Below are positions 34,432-44,293 of a stretch of DNA of 64,000 nt, in pieces. The notes under the pieces are model-generated. The model made no database searches. It was not told the origin of the DNA and was given only the letters and a program-made list of their open reading frames with translations. The stretch comes from Lelliottia wanjuensis. Lineage in GTDB: Bacteria > Pseudomonadota > Gammaproteobacteria > Enterobacterales > Enterobacteriaceae. The position numbers were made by a program, and so were the translations under genes. Position 1 is the stretch's first letter. Every line of letters begins with the position of its first letter. The stretch spans positions 1 through 64,000 of the forward strand of contig NZ_JASSOT010000052.1 of NCBI RefSeq assembly GCF_030238365.1, in the 5' to 3' direction.

Positions 34432-35805
34432 TTAATGCGCCACCGTACCCGGCACCAGAATTTCCGTCGCAATAATCACAATCACCAGGCCGACCAGCAC
34501 CGGAACGGAGGTGCGTTTGACGACTTCGAACGGCGAGATTTTTGCCATACCCGCAACCGCAACCACTACGCCGGAGACCGGGGAGATGGTACGGCCCAGG
34601 TTGGAAGCCTGCAGCATCGGAATCGACAGGTAAGCCGGGTTGATGCCTGACGAGTGCGCCAGTTTTGGGATCATCTCGACGAAGGCATAGAACGGCGCGT
34701 TACCGGAGCCGGTGGTCATCGCCGCCAGCATGGTCAGGATCACCAGCACCAGCATCAGAATAATGCTCGCGGAGCCGAATGAGGTGGCGATGGAGATCAG
34801 GCTCTGGATAAAGCCGATGGTGCTCAGGCCCTGAGCAAACACGCCCGCCGCGACCAGCAGCATCACCACGCCGGCGAAGGCGTCGGCCATGCCGCGATAG
34901 GCCACTTCCAGCCCGGAGAACACTTTCTGAGTGTTAAAGCCGCGCACGAATTCCAGCACGGCGGCCAGCAGCATGCAGATCACCAGGATGGTAATGATGT
35001 GCAGCTGCGGGCCCCATTTGCCGTCAAAAATCAGCACCCCGATAATCGGCGTGAACGGCAGAATGGCGTAGAACGACGGCGCGGTGGTGGTGATTTCGCT
35101 GACGTCCAGCATCTCGTGGCTGATATTTTCTTTTTTATCGAGATACTTCTGCCAGAAATAGTGCGCGACCGCCATGCCGATAATCGCGGCGATGGAGATC
35201 GGCAGCGTGGTTTTAAAGGCAAAGTCGATGAGCGGCATTTCGGCGGCTTTCGCAGCCAGCACCACGTCACCGGAAGTCGGGGAGAGAATAATTGCGGCAG
35301 GGGAGGCGCAGATCGCCGCCGCAGCGCCGCGGCTGATCCCGACGTTCACCATCACCGGGAACAGCGTCGCCATCAGCAGTACGCCGAGACCGGTAGCGGA
35401 GGAGACTGCCAGCGACATCAGGCATGCCACGAAATAGGCGGCAATCATCAGAATATACGGGGAATTAATATATTGCAGCGGTTTGGATGCCAGTTTGACA
35501 ACCATATCGTTAGCGCCGATATGGGTCATATAAGCGGCGAAACCACACAGCATCATAATCATCATGCCGAGATCGCCACCGCGGCTCATCAGCAGAATTT
35601 TAATATATTCCACAATATCGGTGGCGGTATATCCGGTGCTGGTTTCGCTGGCCGGTAACACCTGGTGGCCCATTAGCGCGCTAATAATCAGCAGGGTTAA
35701 ACCGCCGACGAATAATACCCCGGTGGCCGAATAGCCTTTGATGATGTAGCGCGCGACGCCAACGATGACGACAACTCCAATGAGGAGTTCGATTACGGTA
35801 AGCAT
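34432..35805 (-). CDS. dcuC: Anaerobic C4-dicarboxylate transporter DcuC
   Basis: Inner-membrane carrier, chiefly succinate efflux in fermentation. 457 residues against about 461 in E. coli. Start MLTVIELLIGVVVIVGVARY; a start 87 bp upstream is rejected. Around 12 hydrophobic segments with family runs such as GGDLGMMIMMLCGFAAYMTH, ASPAAIILSPTSGDVVLAA and TGSGNAPFYAFVEMIPKLAH. Divergent from the Cus-like operon. Confidence 0.96.
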   Translation of the reverse strand: MLTVIELLIGVVVIVGVARYIIKGYSATGVLFVGGLTLLIISALMGHQVLPASETSTGYTATDIVEYIKILLMSRGGDLGMMIMMLCGFAAYMTHIGANDMVVKLASKPLQYINSPYILMIAAYFVACLMSLAVSSATGLGVLLMATLFPVMVNVGISRGAAAAICASPAAIILSPTSGDVVLAAKAAEMPLIDFAFKTTLPISIAAIIGMAVAHYFWQKYLDKKENISHEMLDVSEITTTAPSFYAILPFTPIIGVLIFDGKWGPQLHIITILVICMLLAAVLEFVRGFNTQKVFSGLEVAYRGMADAFAGVVMLLVAAGVFAQGLSTIGFIQSLISIATSFGSASIILMLVLVILTMLAAMTTGSGNAPFYAFVEMIPKLAHSSGINPAYLSIPMLQASNLGRTISPVSGVVVAVAGMAKISPFEVVKRTSVPVLVGLVIVIIATEILVPGTVAH

Positions 35806-36147
35806 GGTTTCCCCTGTACGTGCGCTCCCCAGAGAGCACGGAAAATCAAAAAATAAGAAGTGTGGAAATGTGCCGAATAAATGGGCAGTCATTGATGACT
35901 AAAATCAATAAAACCACTACTAGAACTATCATCGACGATATTTTGCCACCACTGCGTCATTTGTGTCATCACAGTATTGACCGTAGCTATGATTATTATA
36001 TGTCACTAAATTGATAATTAATTGTTGTGATATTTAGAGGGTTTTATCAGCGAACGGATAAAGAACGTAAAACTTTTTAAAATAGCTTTAATTTCAACAG
36101 GCCCTGTTCCTATACTCGACCACCTTTTCACACCCGATGACGCGAAT
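35806..36147. other. Divergent promoter region, dcuC / Cus-like operon
   Basis: 342 bp, AT-rich, no supportable gene. A loose FNR-like pair (TTGAT and ATCAA separated by 7 instead of 4 bp) occurs near 35892 and is not convincing. The right end holds the palindromic promoter at 36087-36116. Confidence 0.5.
36087..36116 (+). promoter_or_regulatory. Candidate metal-responsive promoter of the Cus-like operon
   Basis: TATACT (36111-36116) as -10, a poor -35 (TTTAAT, 36087-36092) at 18-19 bp spacing, and a perfect palindrome AACAGG-C-CCTGTT (36096-36108) filling the spacer. A long spacer with a central palindrome is how MerR-family activators act. The sequence does not match the known CueR or CusR boxes. 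Confidence 0.35.
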
Positions 36148-36549
36148 ATGCATGCCAGCTGGACCTACCGCCTGCGCTTTCTGAAAAAACATCTGCTGAT
36201 GTTTTTGTTCGCGTTTGGCTGGCTGCTGATCCAGAGCCAGGTCGCGGTGGCGTCTCATGACTGCTTCCTGAGTCCGCGCGGTGAAAGTGCCATGATCCAG
36301 CATATGGATATGATGGACACGCCGCAGCATCACCAGCTCAGCAACATCTCTCCGCTGTGTGAAAAACACTGCGTGCCGGATCAGGCGCAAAAAGATCCGG
36401 CTCAGCCGCAGTTGGTCGCGATACCGGCGACCATGACCATCACCTTAAACACGCCGTCATGCAGCGAAGTCGCGCATTCGGCATGGTTCCTGACCCCTCC
36501 CGCCGCGGGGCCGCCGGCAACCATTCGGTTTTGCCGGTTCCGGGAATAA
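36148..36549 (+). CDS. Cys/His/Met-rich membrane-anchored or secreted protein, first gene of Cus-like operon
   Basis: 133 residues, not recognised as a named protein. One hydrophobic segment (LLMFLFAFGWLLIQSQVAVA, about 17-36) acts as signal peptide or anchor. After it comes a metal-ligand-rich stretch: SHDC, MIQHMDMMDTPQHHQL and SPLCEKHC. The remainder is Pro-rich. Ligand content and position upstream of a CusF-like gene suggest periplasmic Cu(I)/Ag(I) binding (inference). ATG 36148 has only a weak ribosome site. Confidence 0.65.
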   Translation: MHASWTYRLRFLKKHLLMFLFAFGWLLIQSQVAVASHDCFLSPRGESAMIQHMDMMDTPQHHQLSNISPLCEKHCVPDQAQKDPAQPQLVAIPATMTITLNTPSCSEVAHSAWFLTPPAAGPPATIRFCRFRE

Positions 36550-36604
36550 CTCGCTGTTAATTCGTTGAATTTCTTTTTCATTTACGATTAACAGGAGTTT
36601 TATC

Positions 36605-36913
36605 ATGCGTGCATTTTTTGTCTCTGCGCTTACGGGCGTACTGCTTTCCCTTTCTTCTCTTTCCGTTCAGGCTACCGAGCCGTCCGCTGCGCAGCAGTGG
36701 CAGGGCCAGGGCGTGGTCCAGGAAATCTCCCCACCGCAAATCATCCTTCAACATCAGGCGATCCCTGAGCTGCAGTGGCCCGCGATGACCATGCCGTTTG
36801 TGCTGGCGAAAAGCGCGGATACCGCCTCGGTGAAGCCTGGCGATCGCGTCACCTTTACGCTCGAGCGAGCGGGTGACGGGTTCCAGATTATCTCTCTGAC
36901 GCCGCTGCGCTAA
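36605..36913 (+). CDS. CusF-like periplasmic Cu(I)/Ag(I) chaperone
   Basis: 102 residues with a signal peptide (cleavage near VQA-T, about residue 23) and AGGAG before ATG 36605. The CusF metal site is complete: a His, then Trp, Met and Met in HQAIPELQWPAMTMPFVL (E. coli CusF uses H36, W44, M47, M49). GDRVTFTLERAGDGFQI completes the small OB-like barrel. It should hand metal to the CusB/CusA pump encoded downstream; 11 bp separate it from the next gene. Confidence 0.9.
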   Translation: MRAFFVSALTGVLLSLSSLSVQATEPSAAQQWQGQGVVQEISPPQIILQHQAIPELQWPAMTMPFVLAKSADTASVKPGDRVTFTLERAGDGFQIISLTPLR

Positions 36914-36924
36914 GGGAGCACACC

Positions 36925-38181
36925 ATGAAACCACAAACACTGAGCCTGTGGCTCGGTGGGGTGCTGCTCGGCTTTTTAAGCTCAGCGGTTCAGGCGCAGC
37001 CCTGGACGCTCGCGCAAACCCTGACCGAGGCCCAGCGCTATTCCGCCGAGCTTTCCGCCAGCCGCAATGAGGCGCAGGCCCTGGATATGATGGCGGATTC
37101 CGCCACCCAGCTTCCCGACCCTAAGCTCAAATTCGGTATCGAAAACGTGCCCGTTCAGGGCAGTAACGACCAGCGTTTTACCCGCGAAGGGATGACGATG
37201 CAGCGGATTGGCATCATGCAAAGCTACGTGAGCGCGGAAAAACGGGAGCGCAAATCGCAGACGCTGCAGGCGCAGGCCCGCGGCGTGGAGGCGAAATCCG
37301 AAACCATTCGCGCCGCGCTCCAGCGCGATACGGCCCAGGCATGGCTCGATCTGGCGCTTTTACAGCAGGCGCTCGCCACCGCGAAAAAACTGGTGAGCGA
37401 AACGGAACGCCAGCAGGGCGCGCAAAAAGCGAGCGTCGGCGCGGGAAGTGCTGCGCCGGATAGCGTGCTGTCGCTGCAAATGACCCTGAGCGCGATGCGC
37501 GACAAAGTGACCCTCGCGACACGGGATGTCCAGCTGGCGCAAAGCCGTCTGTTCCAGCTCACCGGGCAATCCATCACGGAGGTGCAAGGCCCGCTCCCAC
37601 GTTATCAGCGTTTGCCTGCCGATGAAAAAACGCTGGAGGAGGGGATCACTCGCCATCCGGAAGTGGAAGCTGCGCTGCGTGAGTCGGAAACGGCGAAAGC
37701 GCGCTCGGCGCAATCGGCGGTGGCGGCCATTCCTGACGTTGACGTCGAAGTGTTCTACTCCCATCGCGCCGAAGGGTATGACGACATGGCCGGGGTGATG
37801 TTCACCGTGGACCTGCCGCTGTTCCAGTCGCGCAGGCAGGACAAGGATTACGCCGCAGACGTCTCGCGCTCGATGCAGGCCGTGGATCAACTGACGTTGA
37901 TTCAGCGCGAGCACGTCGCGCAGGTGCAGTCGCTGGTGGCGCAATATCAGGCCGCGCAGACCCTGTGGCAGCGCCAGCGCGATGACATTTTGCCCTTGCA
38001 GCACAAGCGGCTGGAGGTGCTGGCCGCGCAGTATCGCTCCGGGCAGTCGGAACTCCCGTCACTTCTCGAGGCGCGTCGCAGCGTGCTCGACACTGAACTG
38101 GCTGCCAACCAGGCCGAGCGCGAAATGGCGCGCACCTGGGCGGCCATCCAATGGCTGATCCCGCAGGAGATCGCACAATGA
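36925..38181 (+). CDS. CusC-like outer-membrane efflux protein (TolC family)
   Basis: 418 residues with signal peptide (cleavage about AQA-Q, residue 25). Outer-membrane factor with long coiled-coil helices: WTLAQTLTEAQRYSAELSAS, AWLDLALLQQALATAKKLV and LAAQYRSGQSELPSLLEARR. It lacks the lipobox cysteine of E. coli CusC and is shorter (about 457 there), so it is a non-lipidated relative. Four-base overlap with the next gene. Confidence 0.88.
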   Translation: MKPQTLSLWLGGVLLGFLSSAVQAQPWTLAQTLTEAQRYSAELSASRNEAQALDMMADSATQLPDPKLKFGIENVPVQGSNDQRFTREGMTMQRIGIMQSYVSAEKRERKSQTLQAQARGVEAKSETIRAALQRDTAQAWLDLALLQQALATAKKLVSETERQQGAQKASVGAGSAAPDSVLSLQMTLSAMRDKVTLATRDVQLAQSRLFQLTGQSITEVQGPLPRYQRLPADEKTLEEGITRHPEVEAALRESETAKARSAQSAVAAIPDVDVEVFYSHRAEGYDDMAGVMFTVDLPLFQSRRQDKDYAADVSRSMQAVDQLTLIQREHVAQVQSLVAQYQAAQTLWQRQRDDILPLQHKRLEVLAAQYRSGQSELPSLLEARRSVLDTELAANQAEREMARTWAAIQWLIPQEIAQ

Positions 38182-39383
38182 AAACTCTCACCCTGAGCGC
38201 GATCGCGCTGGCCGTTCTGCTGGCGGCGGGCGGTGGATATTACGCCGGACAGCGTGCGATGCATGCCGCGCCCGAAGAGGCCAAACTGTCCGGGCGTAAA
38301 GTGCTCTACTGGTACGATCCCATGATGCCCGGCCAGCGTTTCGATAAGCCCGGCAAATCGCCGTTTATGGATATGGATCTGGTTCCGCGCTACGCCGATG
38401 AAGAGAAAGCAGCAGCGGGCGTGGGGATCAGCACTCAACAGCAGCAGAATCTGGGGATGAAAACCGGTAAAGCGCAGAAGCGCGAGCTCGCGCAGCCGTT
38501 CTCCGCCTACGCCACGGTAACGACCAATGAGCGCAGTCTGACAATCTATCCGGCTCCCGCTGCGGGGGTGATCGCAAAACTGTACGTGCGCGCCCAGCAG
38601 CAGCAGGTCAAAGCCGGAGAACCGCTGGCGGAGATCTGGGTTCCGCAGTGGACGACAGCGCAGCAGGAGTATCTGGCCGTGCGCCAGCTCGGTGACGCGT
38701 CGCTCACCCGCGCGGCGCGGGAGCGGCTGGCACTGCAGTTTATGCCGGAAGAGACCATTCGCGCCGTCGAACGCAGCGGCAAACCGCAAACCCGCTTAAC
38801 GCTGCGCGCCGAGCGTGCAGGATACGTCGTCAAACTGGATGTGCGGGAAGGGGCGCAGGTGGCGGCCACCGCGCCGCTGTTTGAGATGGCGGCGCTGGAT
38901 ACGGTCTGGCTGGTTGCGGATTACCCGCAAACCCAGGCGCAGTCCCTGACGGTGGGCAGCGAGATGGTCGCGACCTCAGAAAGCTGGCCGGGCGAGCGTT
39001 TCCACGGCAAAGTCAGCGAACTGCTGCCGCAGATGGAGACCACCACGCGCACGCTGCAGGCGCGCATCGTGCTGGAAAACCCGGACAACAAGCTCAAACC
39101 GGGTATGTTCCTCAATGTTTCTCGCGCCAACCAAACGCATGGTGCCGCGGTGCTTGCCGTCCCGGAAGAGGCGGTGATTAACAGCGGCGAATCTCAACGG
39201 GTGCTGCTGGCGACGGGGGACGGCTATTTCCGTCCGGTGAATGTCACGACAGGTCTGAGCGCAGGGGGCTGGACAGAAATCACCTCCGGCCTGAAAGAGA
39301 ATGATGCCGTGGTGACATCCGGGCAATTCCTGATCGACTCGGAAGCCAGCCTGCGCAGCGCGCTGCCGGAGGTGACGAAATGA
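38178..39383 (+). CDS. CusB-like membrane fusion protein
   Basis: 401 residues; ATG 38178 overlaps the preceding stop. N-terminal signal/anchor helix ([19 protein letters not shown]), then a heavy-metal-binding segment [20 protein letters not shown] with further Met in [13 protein letters not shown], corresponding to the Met-rich N-terminal site of CusB. Lipoyl/barrel domains follow: [25 protein letters not shown] and [11 protein letters not shown]. It links inner and outer membrane parts of the pump. Four-base overlap with the CusA-like gene. Confidence 0.92.
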   Translation: MKTLTLSAIALAVLLAAGGGYYAGQRAMHAAPEEAKLSGRKVLYWYDPMMPGQRFDKPGKSPFMDMDLVPRYADEEKAAAGVGISTQQQQNLGMKTGKAQKRELAQPFSAYATVTTNERSLTIYPAPAAGVIAKLYVRAQQQQVKAGEPLAEIWVPQWTTAQQEYLAVRQLGDASLTRAARERLALQFMPEETIRAVERSGKPQTRLTLRAERAGYVVKLDVREGAQVAATAPLFEMAALDTVWLVADYPQTQAQSLTVGSEMVATSESWPGERFHGKVSELLPQMETTTRTLQARIVLENPDNKLKPGMFLNVSRANQTHGAAVLAVPEEAVINSGESQRVLLATGDGYFRPVNVTTGLSAGGWTEITSGLKENDAVVTSGQFLIDSEASLRSALPEVTK

Positions 39384-42300
39384 TCGCCGCTGTGATTCGC
39401 GCCTCGCTGCGCAACCGGCTGCTGGTGATCCTCGCCGCCGCGATCATGGCCGGGTGGGGCTGGTGGGCCGTGCAACGTGCGCCGCTGGACGCACTGCCCG
39501 ATCTGTCTGACGTCCAGGTGATCGTCAAAGCGAGCTACCCCGGTAAAGCGCCGCAGGTGATAGAGGACCAGGTGACCTGGCCGCTGACCACCTCGATGCT
39601 CTCCGTGCCGGGGGCGAAAACCGTGCGCGGTTTTTCGATGTTCGGCGACGCGTATGTTTATGTGCTGTTTGAGGACGGGACCGATCTCTACTGGGCACGC
39701 TCAAGGGTGCTGGAGTATCTGAGCCAGGTGCAGTCGCAATTCCCGGCGGGGGTGAAAGTCTCTCTCGGGCCAGATGCCACGGGCGTGGGCTGGATCTATG
39801 AATATGCGCTGATCGATCGCACCGGCAAACACAGTCTGGCGGATTTACGGGCGCTGCAGGACTGGACGCTCAAGTTTGAGCTCAAAACCGTGCCCAACGT
39901 CTCGGAAGTCGCCAGCATCGGCGGCATGGTGCGCCAGTATCAGATTGTGGCCTCACCCGAGAAAATGCGCGCCCTGAATATCACCCACGGGCAGCTGGTG
40001 AGTGCGATTCAGGCGGCGAATAAAGAGAGCGGCGGCGCGCTGCTGGAGATGGGCGAGGCGGAATACATGGTGCGAACCACCGGTTATCTGCGCTCACTCG
40101 AGGATTTCCGCAACGTGGTGTTGACCTCGCGCGAGGGCAAACCGGTACTGCTTAGCGATGTCGCCTCGATAAGCTACGGACCAGAAATCCGACGCGGGGT
40201 GGCGGAGCTGAACGGCGAGGGCGAAGTGACCGGTGGCGTAGTGGTGATGCGCTACGGGCAGAATGCGCTGGAGACCATTCATGCGGTGAAAGACAAACTC
40301 CGGGCGCTGCAAAAAACGCTGCCGGAAGGGGTCGAGATTGTTCCGGTGTATGACCGCTCCACGCTTATCGAAGAGTCGGTCAAAACCCTGACCCACAAAC
40401 TGCTGGAAGAGTTTGCGGTGGTGGTGCTGGTGTGTGCGTTATTCCTCTTCCATTTCCGCTCGGCGCTGGTGGCGATTGTCTCTCTGCCGCTAGGCATTTT
40501 GGGCGCGTTTGTGGTGATGCATTATCAGGGCATCAACGCCAACATCATGTCGCTCGGCGGGATTGCGATTGCCATCGGGGCGATGGTGGATGCCGCGATT
40601 GTGATGATTGAAAACATGCACAAGGTGCTGGAGCAGTGGCGACACGACCATCCTGAGCAGGAGCCGTCCTCGGGGGATTACTGGCATCTGGCCGAGCGGG
40701 CCGCGGTTGAAGTCGGGCCCGCGCTGTTTTGCAGTCTGCTGATCATCACGCTGTCGTTTATTCCGGTCTTCTCCCTCGAAGCACAGGAAGGGCGGATGTT
40801 CTCCCCGCTTGCCTTCACCAAAACCTGGTCAATGGCGATGGCTGCCGGGCTCGGGATTACGCTGATCCCGGTGCTGATGGGCTATTTCATTCGCGGCAAA
40901 ATTCCGGACGAAAAAGCCAACCCGATCAACCGATTTTTGATTCGAGCCTACGAACCGCTGCTCGATAAAGTGCTGACCTTTCCCAAAACCACGCTGGCCC
41001 TGGCGTTTGCGCTTTTACTGGTGACGCTTTGGCCGCTCAGTCGGCTGGGCAGCGAGTTTATGCCGCCGCTGGACGAGGGCGATCTGCTGTATATGCCATC
41101 GACGCTGCCGGGCATTTCGGCGCGCGAAGCCAGCCGCCTGCTGCAACAGACGGATCGCCTGATCAAAAGCGTTCCGGAAGTTGCCAGCGTGTTCGGCAAA
41201 GCCGGACGGGCGGAGACGGCGACCGACCCGGCCCCGCTGACCATGATTGAAACCACCATCCACTTTAAACCGCGCGACCAGTGGCGGCCGGGCATGACGC
41301 CGGAAAAACTGGTGGAAGAGCTGGATAAAACTGTCTCGGTTCCGGGAATTGCCAACGTCTGGGTGCCGCCAATCCGTAATCGTCTGGATATGCTGGCGAC
41401 AGGGATCAAAAGCCCGGTAGGCATTAAGGTGAACGGCAACACTATTGCCGATATCGAACGGGTGGCGTCGCAGATTGAATCGATCGTTAAGCAGGTGCCG
41501 GGCGTGACCTCCGCGCTGGCGGAGCGGCTGGCGGGCGGGCGCTATGTCGATATTCGTATCGACCGGCAAAAAGCGGCGCGCTACGGCGTCTCGGTCGATG
41601 AGCTGCAAAGTATGGTCTCGACGCTGGTGGGCGGCGACAATATTGGCGAAGTGATCCAGGGGCGCGAGCGGTATCCCATCAACGTGCGTTATCCCCGCGA
41701 CCTGCGCGATAACGTCGATAAACTGCGCGTGCTGCCGGTGGTCACCGCCAGCGGAGGACAGATCGCCCTGGGCGAGCTGGCGGATATCGTGGTGACTGAG
41801 GGGCCGCCAATGCTGAAAAGCGAAAACGCTCGCCTGTCTAACTGGATTTATGTCGATTTGCGCGGGCGGGATTTGAAGTCAGCGGTGGAGGAGATGCAGC
41901 AGCGCGTTGCCGAACAGGTGGTACTGCCGCAGGGCGTTTCGCTCTCGTGGTCAGGTCAATTTGAATATCTGGAGCGTGCGACGGAAAAACTGAAAGTGGT
42001 GCTTCCGGTAACGCTAATGATTATCTTTATTCTGTTATGGCTGACGTTTAATCGCATCTCAGATGTCTTATTAATAATGGGGACATTACCCTTTGCGCTT
42101 ATTGGCGGCGTCTGGTTGCTGTGGCTGCTGGGGTATAATCTTTCTGTCGCAGGAGCGGTCGGATTTATCGCTCTCGCCGGCGTGGCCGCAGAGTTTGGCG
42201 TTATTATGGTGCTGTATCTCAATCAGGCGCTGGATAAATATCCCGGCGGCGGGAACACCCAGCTGATGCGCGCCATTCATGAAGGTGCTGTGCTGCGCGT

Positions 42301-42484
42301 GCGGCCAAAGGTGATGACGGTAGCGACGATCATGGCAGGGCTGTTACCTATCATGTGGGGCGGCGGCAGCGGTTCGGAGGTGATGCAGCGCATCGCTGCC
42401 CCGATGATCGGAGGCATGGTGACGGCACCTTTATTATCTATGCTGGTCATTCCCGCTTTGTATAAATTGTTACATAAACGTTAG
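39380..42484 (+). CDS. CusA-like heavy-metal RND efflux pump
   Basis: 1034 residues, a proton-driven HME-RND pump. The three methionines that bind Cu(I)/Ag(I) in E. coli CusA (573, 623, 672) are all kept, shifted by one: Met572 (LLYMPS), Met622 (APLTMIETT) and Met671 (RLDMLATG). This points to monovalent copper/silver rather than Zn/Co/Cd. The proton-relay helix [21 protein letters not shown] is intact. Twelve membrane helices as usual. No cusRS-like genes are nearby. Confidence 0.94.
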   Translation: MIAAVIRASLRNRLLVILAAAIMAGWGWWAVQRAPLDALPDLSDVQVIVKASYPGKAPQVIEDQVTWPLTTSMLSVPGAKTVRGFSMFGDAYVYVLFEDGTDLYWARSRVLEYLSQVQSQFPAGVKVSLGPDATGVGWIYEYALIDRTGKHSLADLRALQDWTLKFELKTVPNVSEVASIGGMVRQYQIVASPEKMRALNITHGQLVSAIQAANKESGGALLEMGEAEYMVRTTGYLRSLEDFRNVVLTSREGKPVLLSDVASISYGPEIRRGVAELNGEGEVTGGVVVMRYGQNALETIHAVKDKLRALQKTLPEGVEIVPVYDRSTLIEESVKTLTHKLLEEFAVVVLVCALFLFHFRSALVAIVSLPLGILGAFVVMHYQGINANIMSLGGIAIAIGAMVDAAIVMIENMHKVLEQWRHDHPEQEPSSGDYWHLAERAAVEVGPALFCSLLIITLSFIPVFSLEAQEGRMFSPLAFTKTWSMAMAAGLGITLIPVLMGYFIRGKIPDEKANPINRFLIRAYEPLLDKVLTFPKTTLALAFALLLVTLWPLSRLGSEFMPPLDEGDLLYMPSTLPGISAREASRLLQQTDRLIKSVPEVASVFGKAGRAETATDPAPLTMIETTIHFKPRDQWRPGMTPEKLVEELDKTVSVPGIANVWVPPIRNRLDMLATGIKSPVGIKVNGNTIADIERVASQIESIVKQVPGVTSALAERLAGGRYVDIRIDRQKAARYGVSVDELQSMVSTLVGGDNIGEVIQGRERYPINVRYPRDLRDNVDKLRVLPVVTASGGQIALGELADIVVTEGPPMLKSENARLSNWIYVDLRGRDLKSAVEEMQQRVAEQVVLPQGVSLSWSGQFEYLERATEKLKVVLPVTLMIIFILLWLTFNRISDVLLIMGTLPFALIGGVWLLWLLGYNLSVAGAVGFIALAGVAAEFGVIMVLYLNQALDKYPGGGNTQLMRAIHEGAVLRVRPKVMTVATIMAGLLPIMWGGGSGSEVMQRIAAPMIGGMVTAPLLSMLVIPALYKLLHKR

Positions 42485-42490
42485 TTTTTG

Positions 42491-42518
42491 TATGCGCCTC
42501 GAATATTTCGGGGCGCAT
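42491..42518. terminator. Hairpin after the Cus-like operon
   Basis: ATGCGCCTCGAA-TAT-TTCGGGGCGCAT, a 12-bp stem with one G-U pair, begins 7 bp after the cusA-like stop. It has no U-tract, so it may stabilise the 3' end rather than terminate. Confidence 0.5.
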
Positions 42519-42646
42519 TCAGACTATTCGTTAGGAATATTCCCATTTTGTAATTAAATAATTCGGATTTAAACCGGTGTTATTGGGCTTTCATTTAATT
42601 AAAATTTGTTAAGATCGCCCCGAATACAATAAATGGTAATTTCATC

Positions 42647-43222
42647 GTGACGTTAAGAAATAATATTTATCTGGTGTTGTTGTTTATTTTTGCTCAGCTC
42701 ACGTTATCGTCTTCGGCGATGGCGGACGATAAAGCGACGGAAAAGGGCTGGTTCTCAACCTTCACCGATAACGTGGCGCAAACCTGGAACGAACCAGAAC
42801 ATTACGACCTTTACGTCCCGGCGATCACCTGGCATGCACGCTTTGCCTACGACAAAGAGAAAACGGACCGCTACAACGAACGCCCGTGGGGCGCGGGTTT
42901 CGGTCAGTCTCGTTGGGATGAAGAGGGTAACTGGCACGGCCTGTACCTGATGGCGTTTAAAGACTCCTATAACAAATGGGAGCCGATTGGCGGCTACGGC
43001 TGGGAGAAAACCTGGCGCCCGCTGGCGGATGACAATTTCCGTCTCGGCCTGGGGTACACGGCGGGCTTCACGGCGCGTGATAACTGGAAATACATCCCGA
43101 TCCCTGTGCTGTTACCCCTGGCCTCGATTGGCTATGGTCCGGCAACCTTCCAGATGACCTACATTCCGGGCACTTACAATAACGGAAACGTTTACTTTGC
43201 CTGGATGCGCTTCCAGTTTTAA
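42647..43222 (+). CDS. pagP: Lipid A palmitoyltransferase PagP
   Basis: Outer-membrane beta-barrel enzyme that transfers palmitate from phospholipids to lipid A. 191 residues from GTG 42647, the only start giving a complete signal peptide ([20 protein letters not shown]). The mature part is strongly E. coli-like: [20 protein letters not shown] with the catalytic His, [20 protein letters not shown] with Asp-Ser, and the final FAWMRFQF ending in Phe as in barrel proteins. Weak ribosome site. A PhoP box was not convincingly found. Confidence 0.95.
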   Translation: MTLRNNIYLVLLFIFAQLTLSSSAMADDKATEKGWFSTFTDNVAQTWNEPEHYDLYVPAITWHARFAYDKEKTDRYNERPWGAGFGQSRWDEEGNWHGLYLMAFKDSYNKWEPIGGYGWEKTWRPLADDNFRLGLGYTAGFTARDNWKYIPIPVLLPLASIGYGPATFQMTYIPGTYNNGNVYFAWMRFQF

Positions 43223-43412
43223 CTGAAAAATGACAAAGGGTTGGCTGAAAAATACACGCTTTTTACATCGGAAAGAACAAACAGCCAGCCGATAAAATTA
43301 ACGCGACTTTTGTCACTTTTTAACAAAGATCCGCTGGACAAAACGCCCCACAATTGTTGTACTGATACCCGACACAGCATTTGTGTCCATTTTTCATGTA
43401 AAGGTAATTTTG

Positions 43413-43622
43413 ATGTCTAAGATTAAAGGTAACGTTAAGTGGTTTAATGAGTCCAAAGGATTCGGTTTCATTACTCCGGAAGATGGCAGCAAAGACGTGT
43501 TCGTACACTTCTCTGCAATCCAGACTAATGGTTTCAAAACCCTGGCTGAAGGCCAGCGCGTTGAGTTCGAAATCACTAACGGTGCCAAAGGTCCTTCTGC
43601 TGCTAACGTAACTGCTCTGTAA
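43413..43622 (+). CDS. cspE: Cold-shock-like RNA chaperone CspE
   Basis: 69-residue single cold-shock domain. RNP1 KGFGFITP and RNP2 VFVHFSAI are perfect. The sequence differs from E. coli CspE at essentially one position near the C-terminus. Start ATG 43413 with AAGG upstream; the in-frame extension 30 bp upstream is rejected. Between pagP and crcB, as in E. coli. A strong terminator follows. The 190-bp leader upstream is long, as usual for csp genes. Confidence 0.97.
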   Translation: MSKIKGNVKWFNESKGFGFITPEDGSKDVFVHFSAIQTNGFKTLAEGQRVEFEITNGAKGPSAANVTAL

Positions 43623-43646
43623 TTCGAGCCGTTCAGCAAGAAATCC

Positions 43647-43675
43647 AAAACCCGCTCATTGAGCGGGTTTTTTTT
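43647..43675 (+). terminator. Intrinsic terminator of cspE
   Basis: AAAACCCGCTC-ATT-GAGCGGGTTTT followed by TTTT, 25 bp after the cspE stop. Confidence 0.9.
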
Positions 43676-43688
43676 GGCTTTTTTTTAG

Positions 43689-43772
43689 CTAAAACAGATA
43701 GATTTTCAAAAAGCTGGCGACGATCAGTACGCTCAGTAACACCATGCCCGCGCTCATCACTTTCTCTTTCAT
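43689..43772 (-). CDS. 27-residue membrane miniprotein (predicted)
   Basis: A 27-codon ORF on the minus strand beginning MKEKVMSAGMVLLS and ending KIYLF-stop. A basic N-end (Lys2, Lys4) precedes a hydrophobic stretch of about 18 residues (AGMVLLSVLIVASFL). AGGGG lies seven bases before ATG. I know no name for it. It sits between cspE and crcB, codirectional with and 72 bp downstream of crcB. Confidence 0.55.
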   Translation of the reverse strand: MKEKVMSAGMVLLSVLIVASFLKIYLF

Positions 43773-43843
43773 TTCATCACCCCTGGTCGGTTTGTCGACA
43801 AGAGTGACAGAGAAAAATTAAGCTAACATTAATGCGCCGGGTC

Positions 43844-44227
43844 TTAGTGCGCGCTGGCGGCAGAAAATAGCCAAAATGCGAGGGCGGTCATCGCAAAAGA
43901 ACCGAGCATATTGACGGCGATGTTGGTTAACGCCCAGCCAAATCGTCCGTCCTGGAACAGGAAAACCACTTCCGCCGAGAAGGTGGAAAAGGTGGTTAAT
44001 CCGCCGCAAAAACCGGTGGTAATCAAAACCTTCCACATAGGGTCGATATTGGTCATGCGGTTAAACCACGCCAGGCCCATACCAATGATAAAGGCACCGA
44101 TCAGGTTTGCGGCAAGCGTACCCATCGGGATGGCCTGATGCATCGGGTTAAAACGCATGCTGAGAAACCATCGCGCAACGCTACCCGTGCCGCCGCCAAT
44201 AAAGACGGCTAAAAGGAGTTGTAACAC
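43844..44227 (-). CDS. crcB: Fluoride channel CrcB (Fluc)
   Basis: Small four-helix dual-topology fluoride exporter. 127 residues from GTG 44227, equal to E. coli and with AGGA seven bases upstream; a TTG two codons earlier is less likely. Family motifs: [27 protein letters not shown] (with the channel Asn) and the Phe/Thr signature [13 protein letters not shown]. No fluoride riboswitch seen upstream; the 66-bp divergent gap to ybeM is too short for one. Confidence 0.96.
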   Translation of the reverse strand: MLQLLLAVFIGGGTGSVARWFLSMRFNPMHQAIPMGTLAANLIGAFIIGMGLAWFNRMTNIDPMWKVLITTGFCGGLTTFSTFSAEVVFLFQDGRFGWALTNIAVNMLGSFAMTALAFWLFSAASAH

Positions 44228-44293
44228 AGTCAATTCCTGCTATTTGAATGAGTAAGGGTTTAAGTGTATCGCTAACTGATGCTGGGGGAAAAT

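Noticed and set aside
35880-35920. FNR box for dcuC
   Set aside because: TTGAT and ATCAA half sites are 7 bp apart rather than 4; not a convincing site.
42541-42640. PhoP box upstream of pagP
   Set aside because: Only a single GGTTTA-like half site could be found; no second half at the required spacing.
44228-44293. Fluoride riboswitch upstream of crcB
   Set aside because: Only 66 bp separate the divergent crcB and ybeM starts and none of the conserved fluoride-aptamer features is present.
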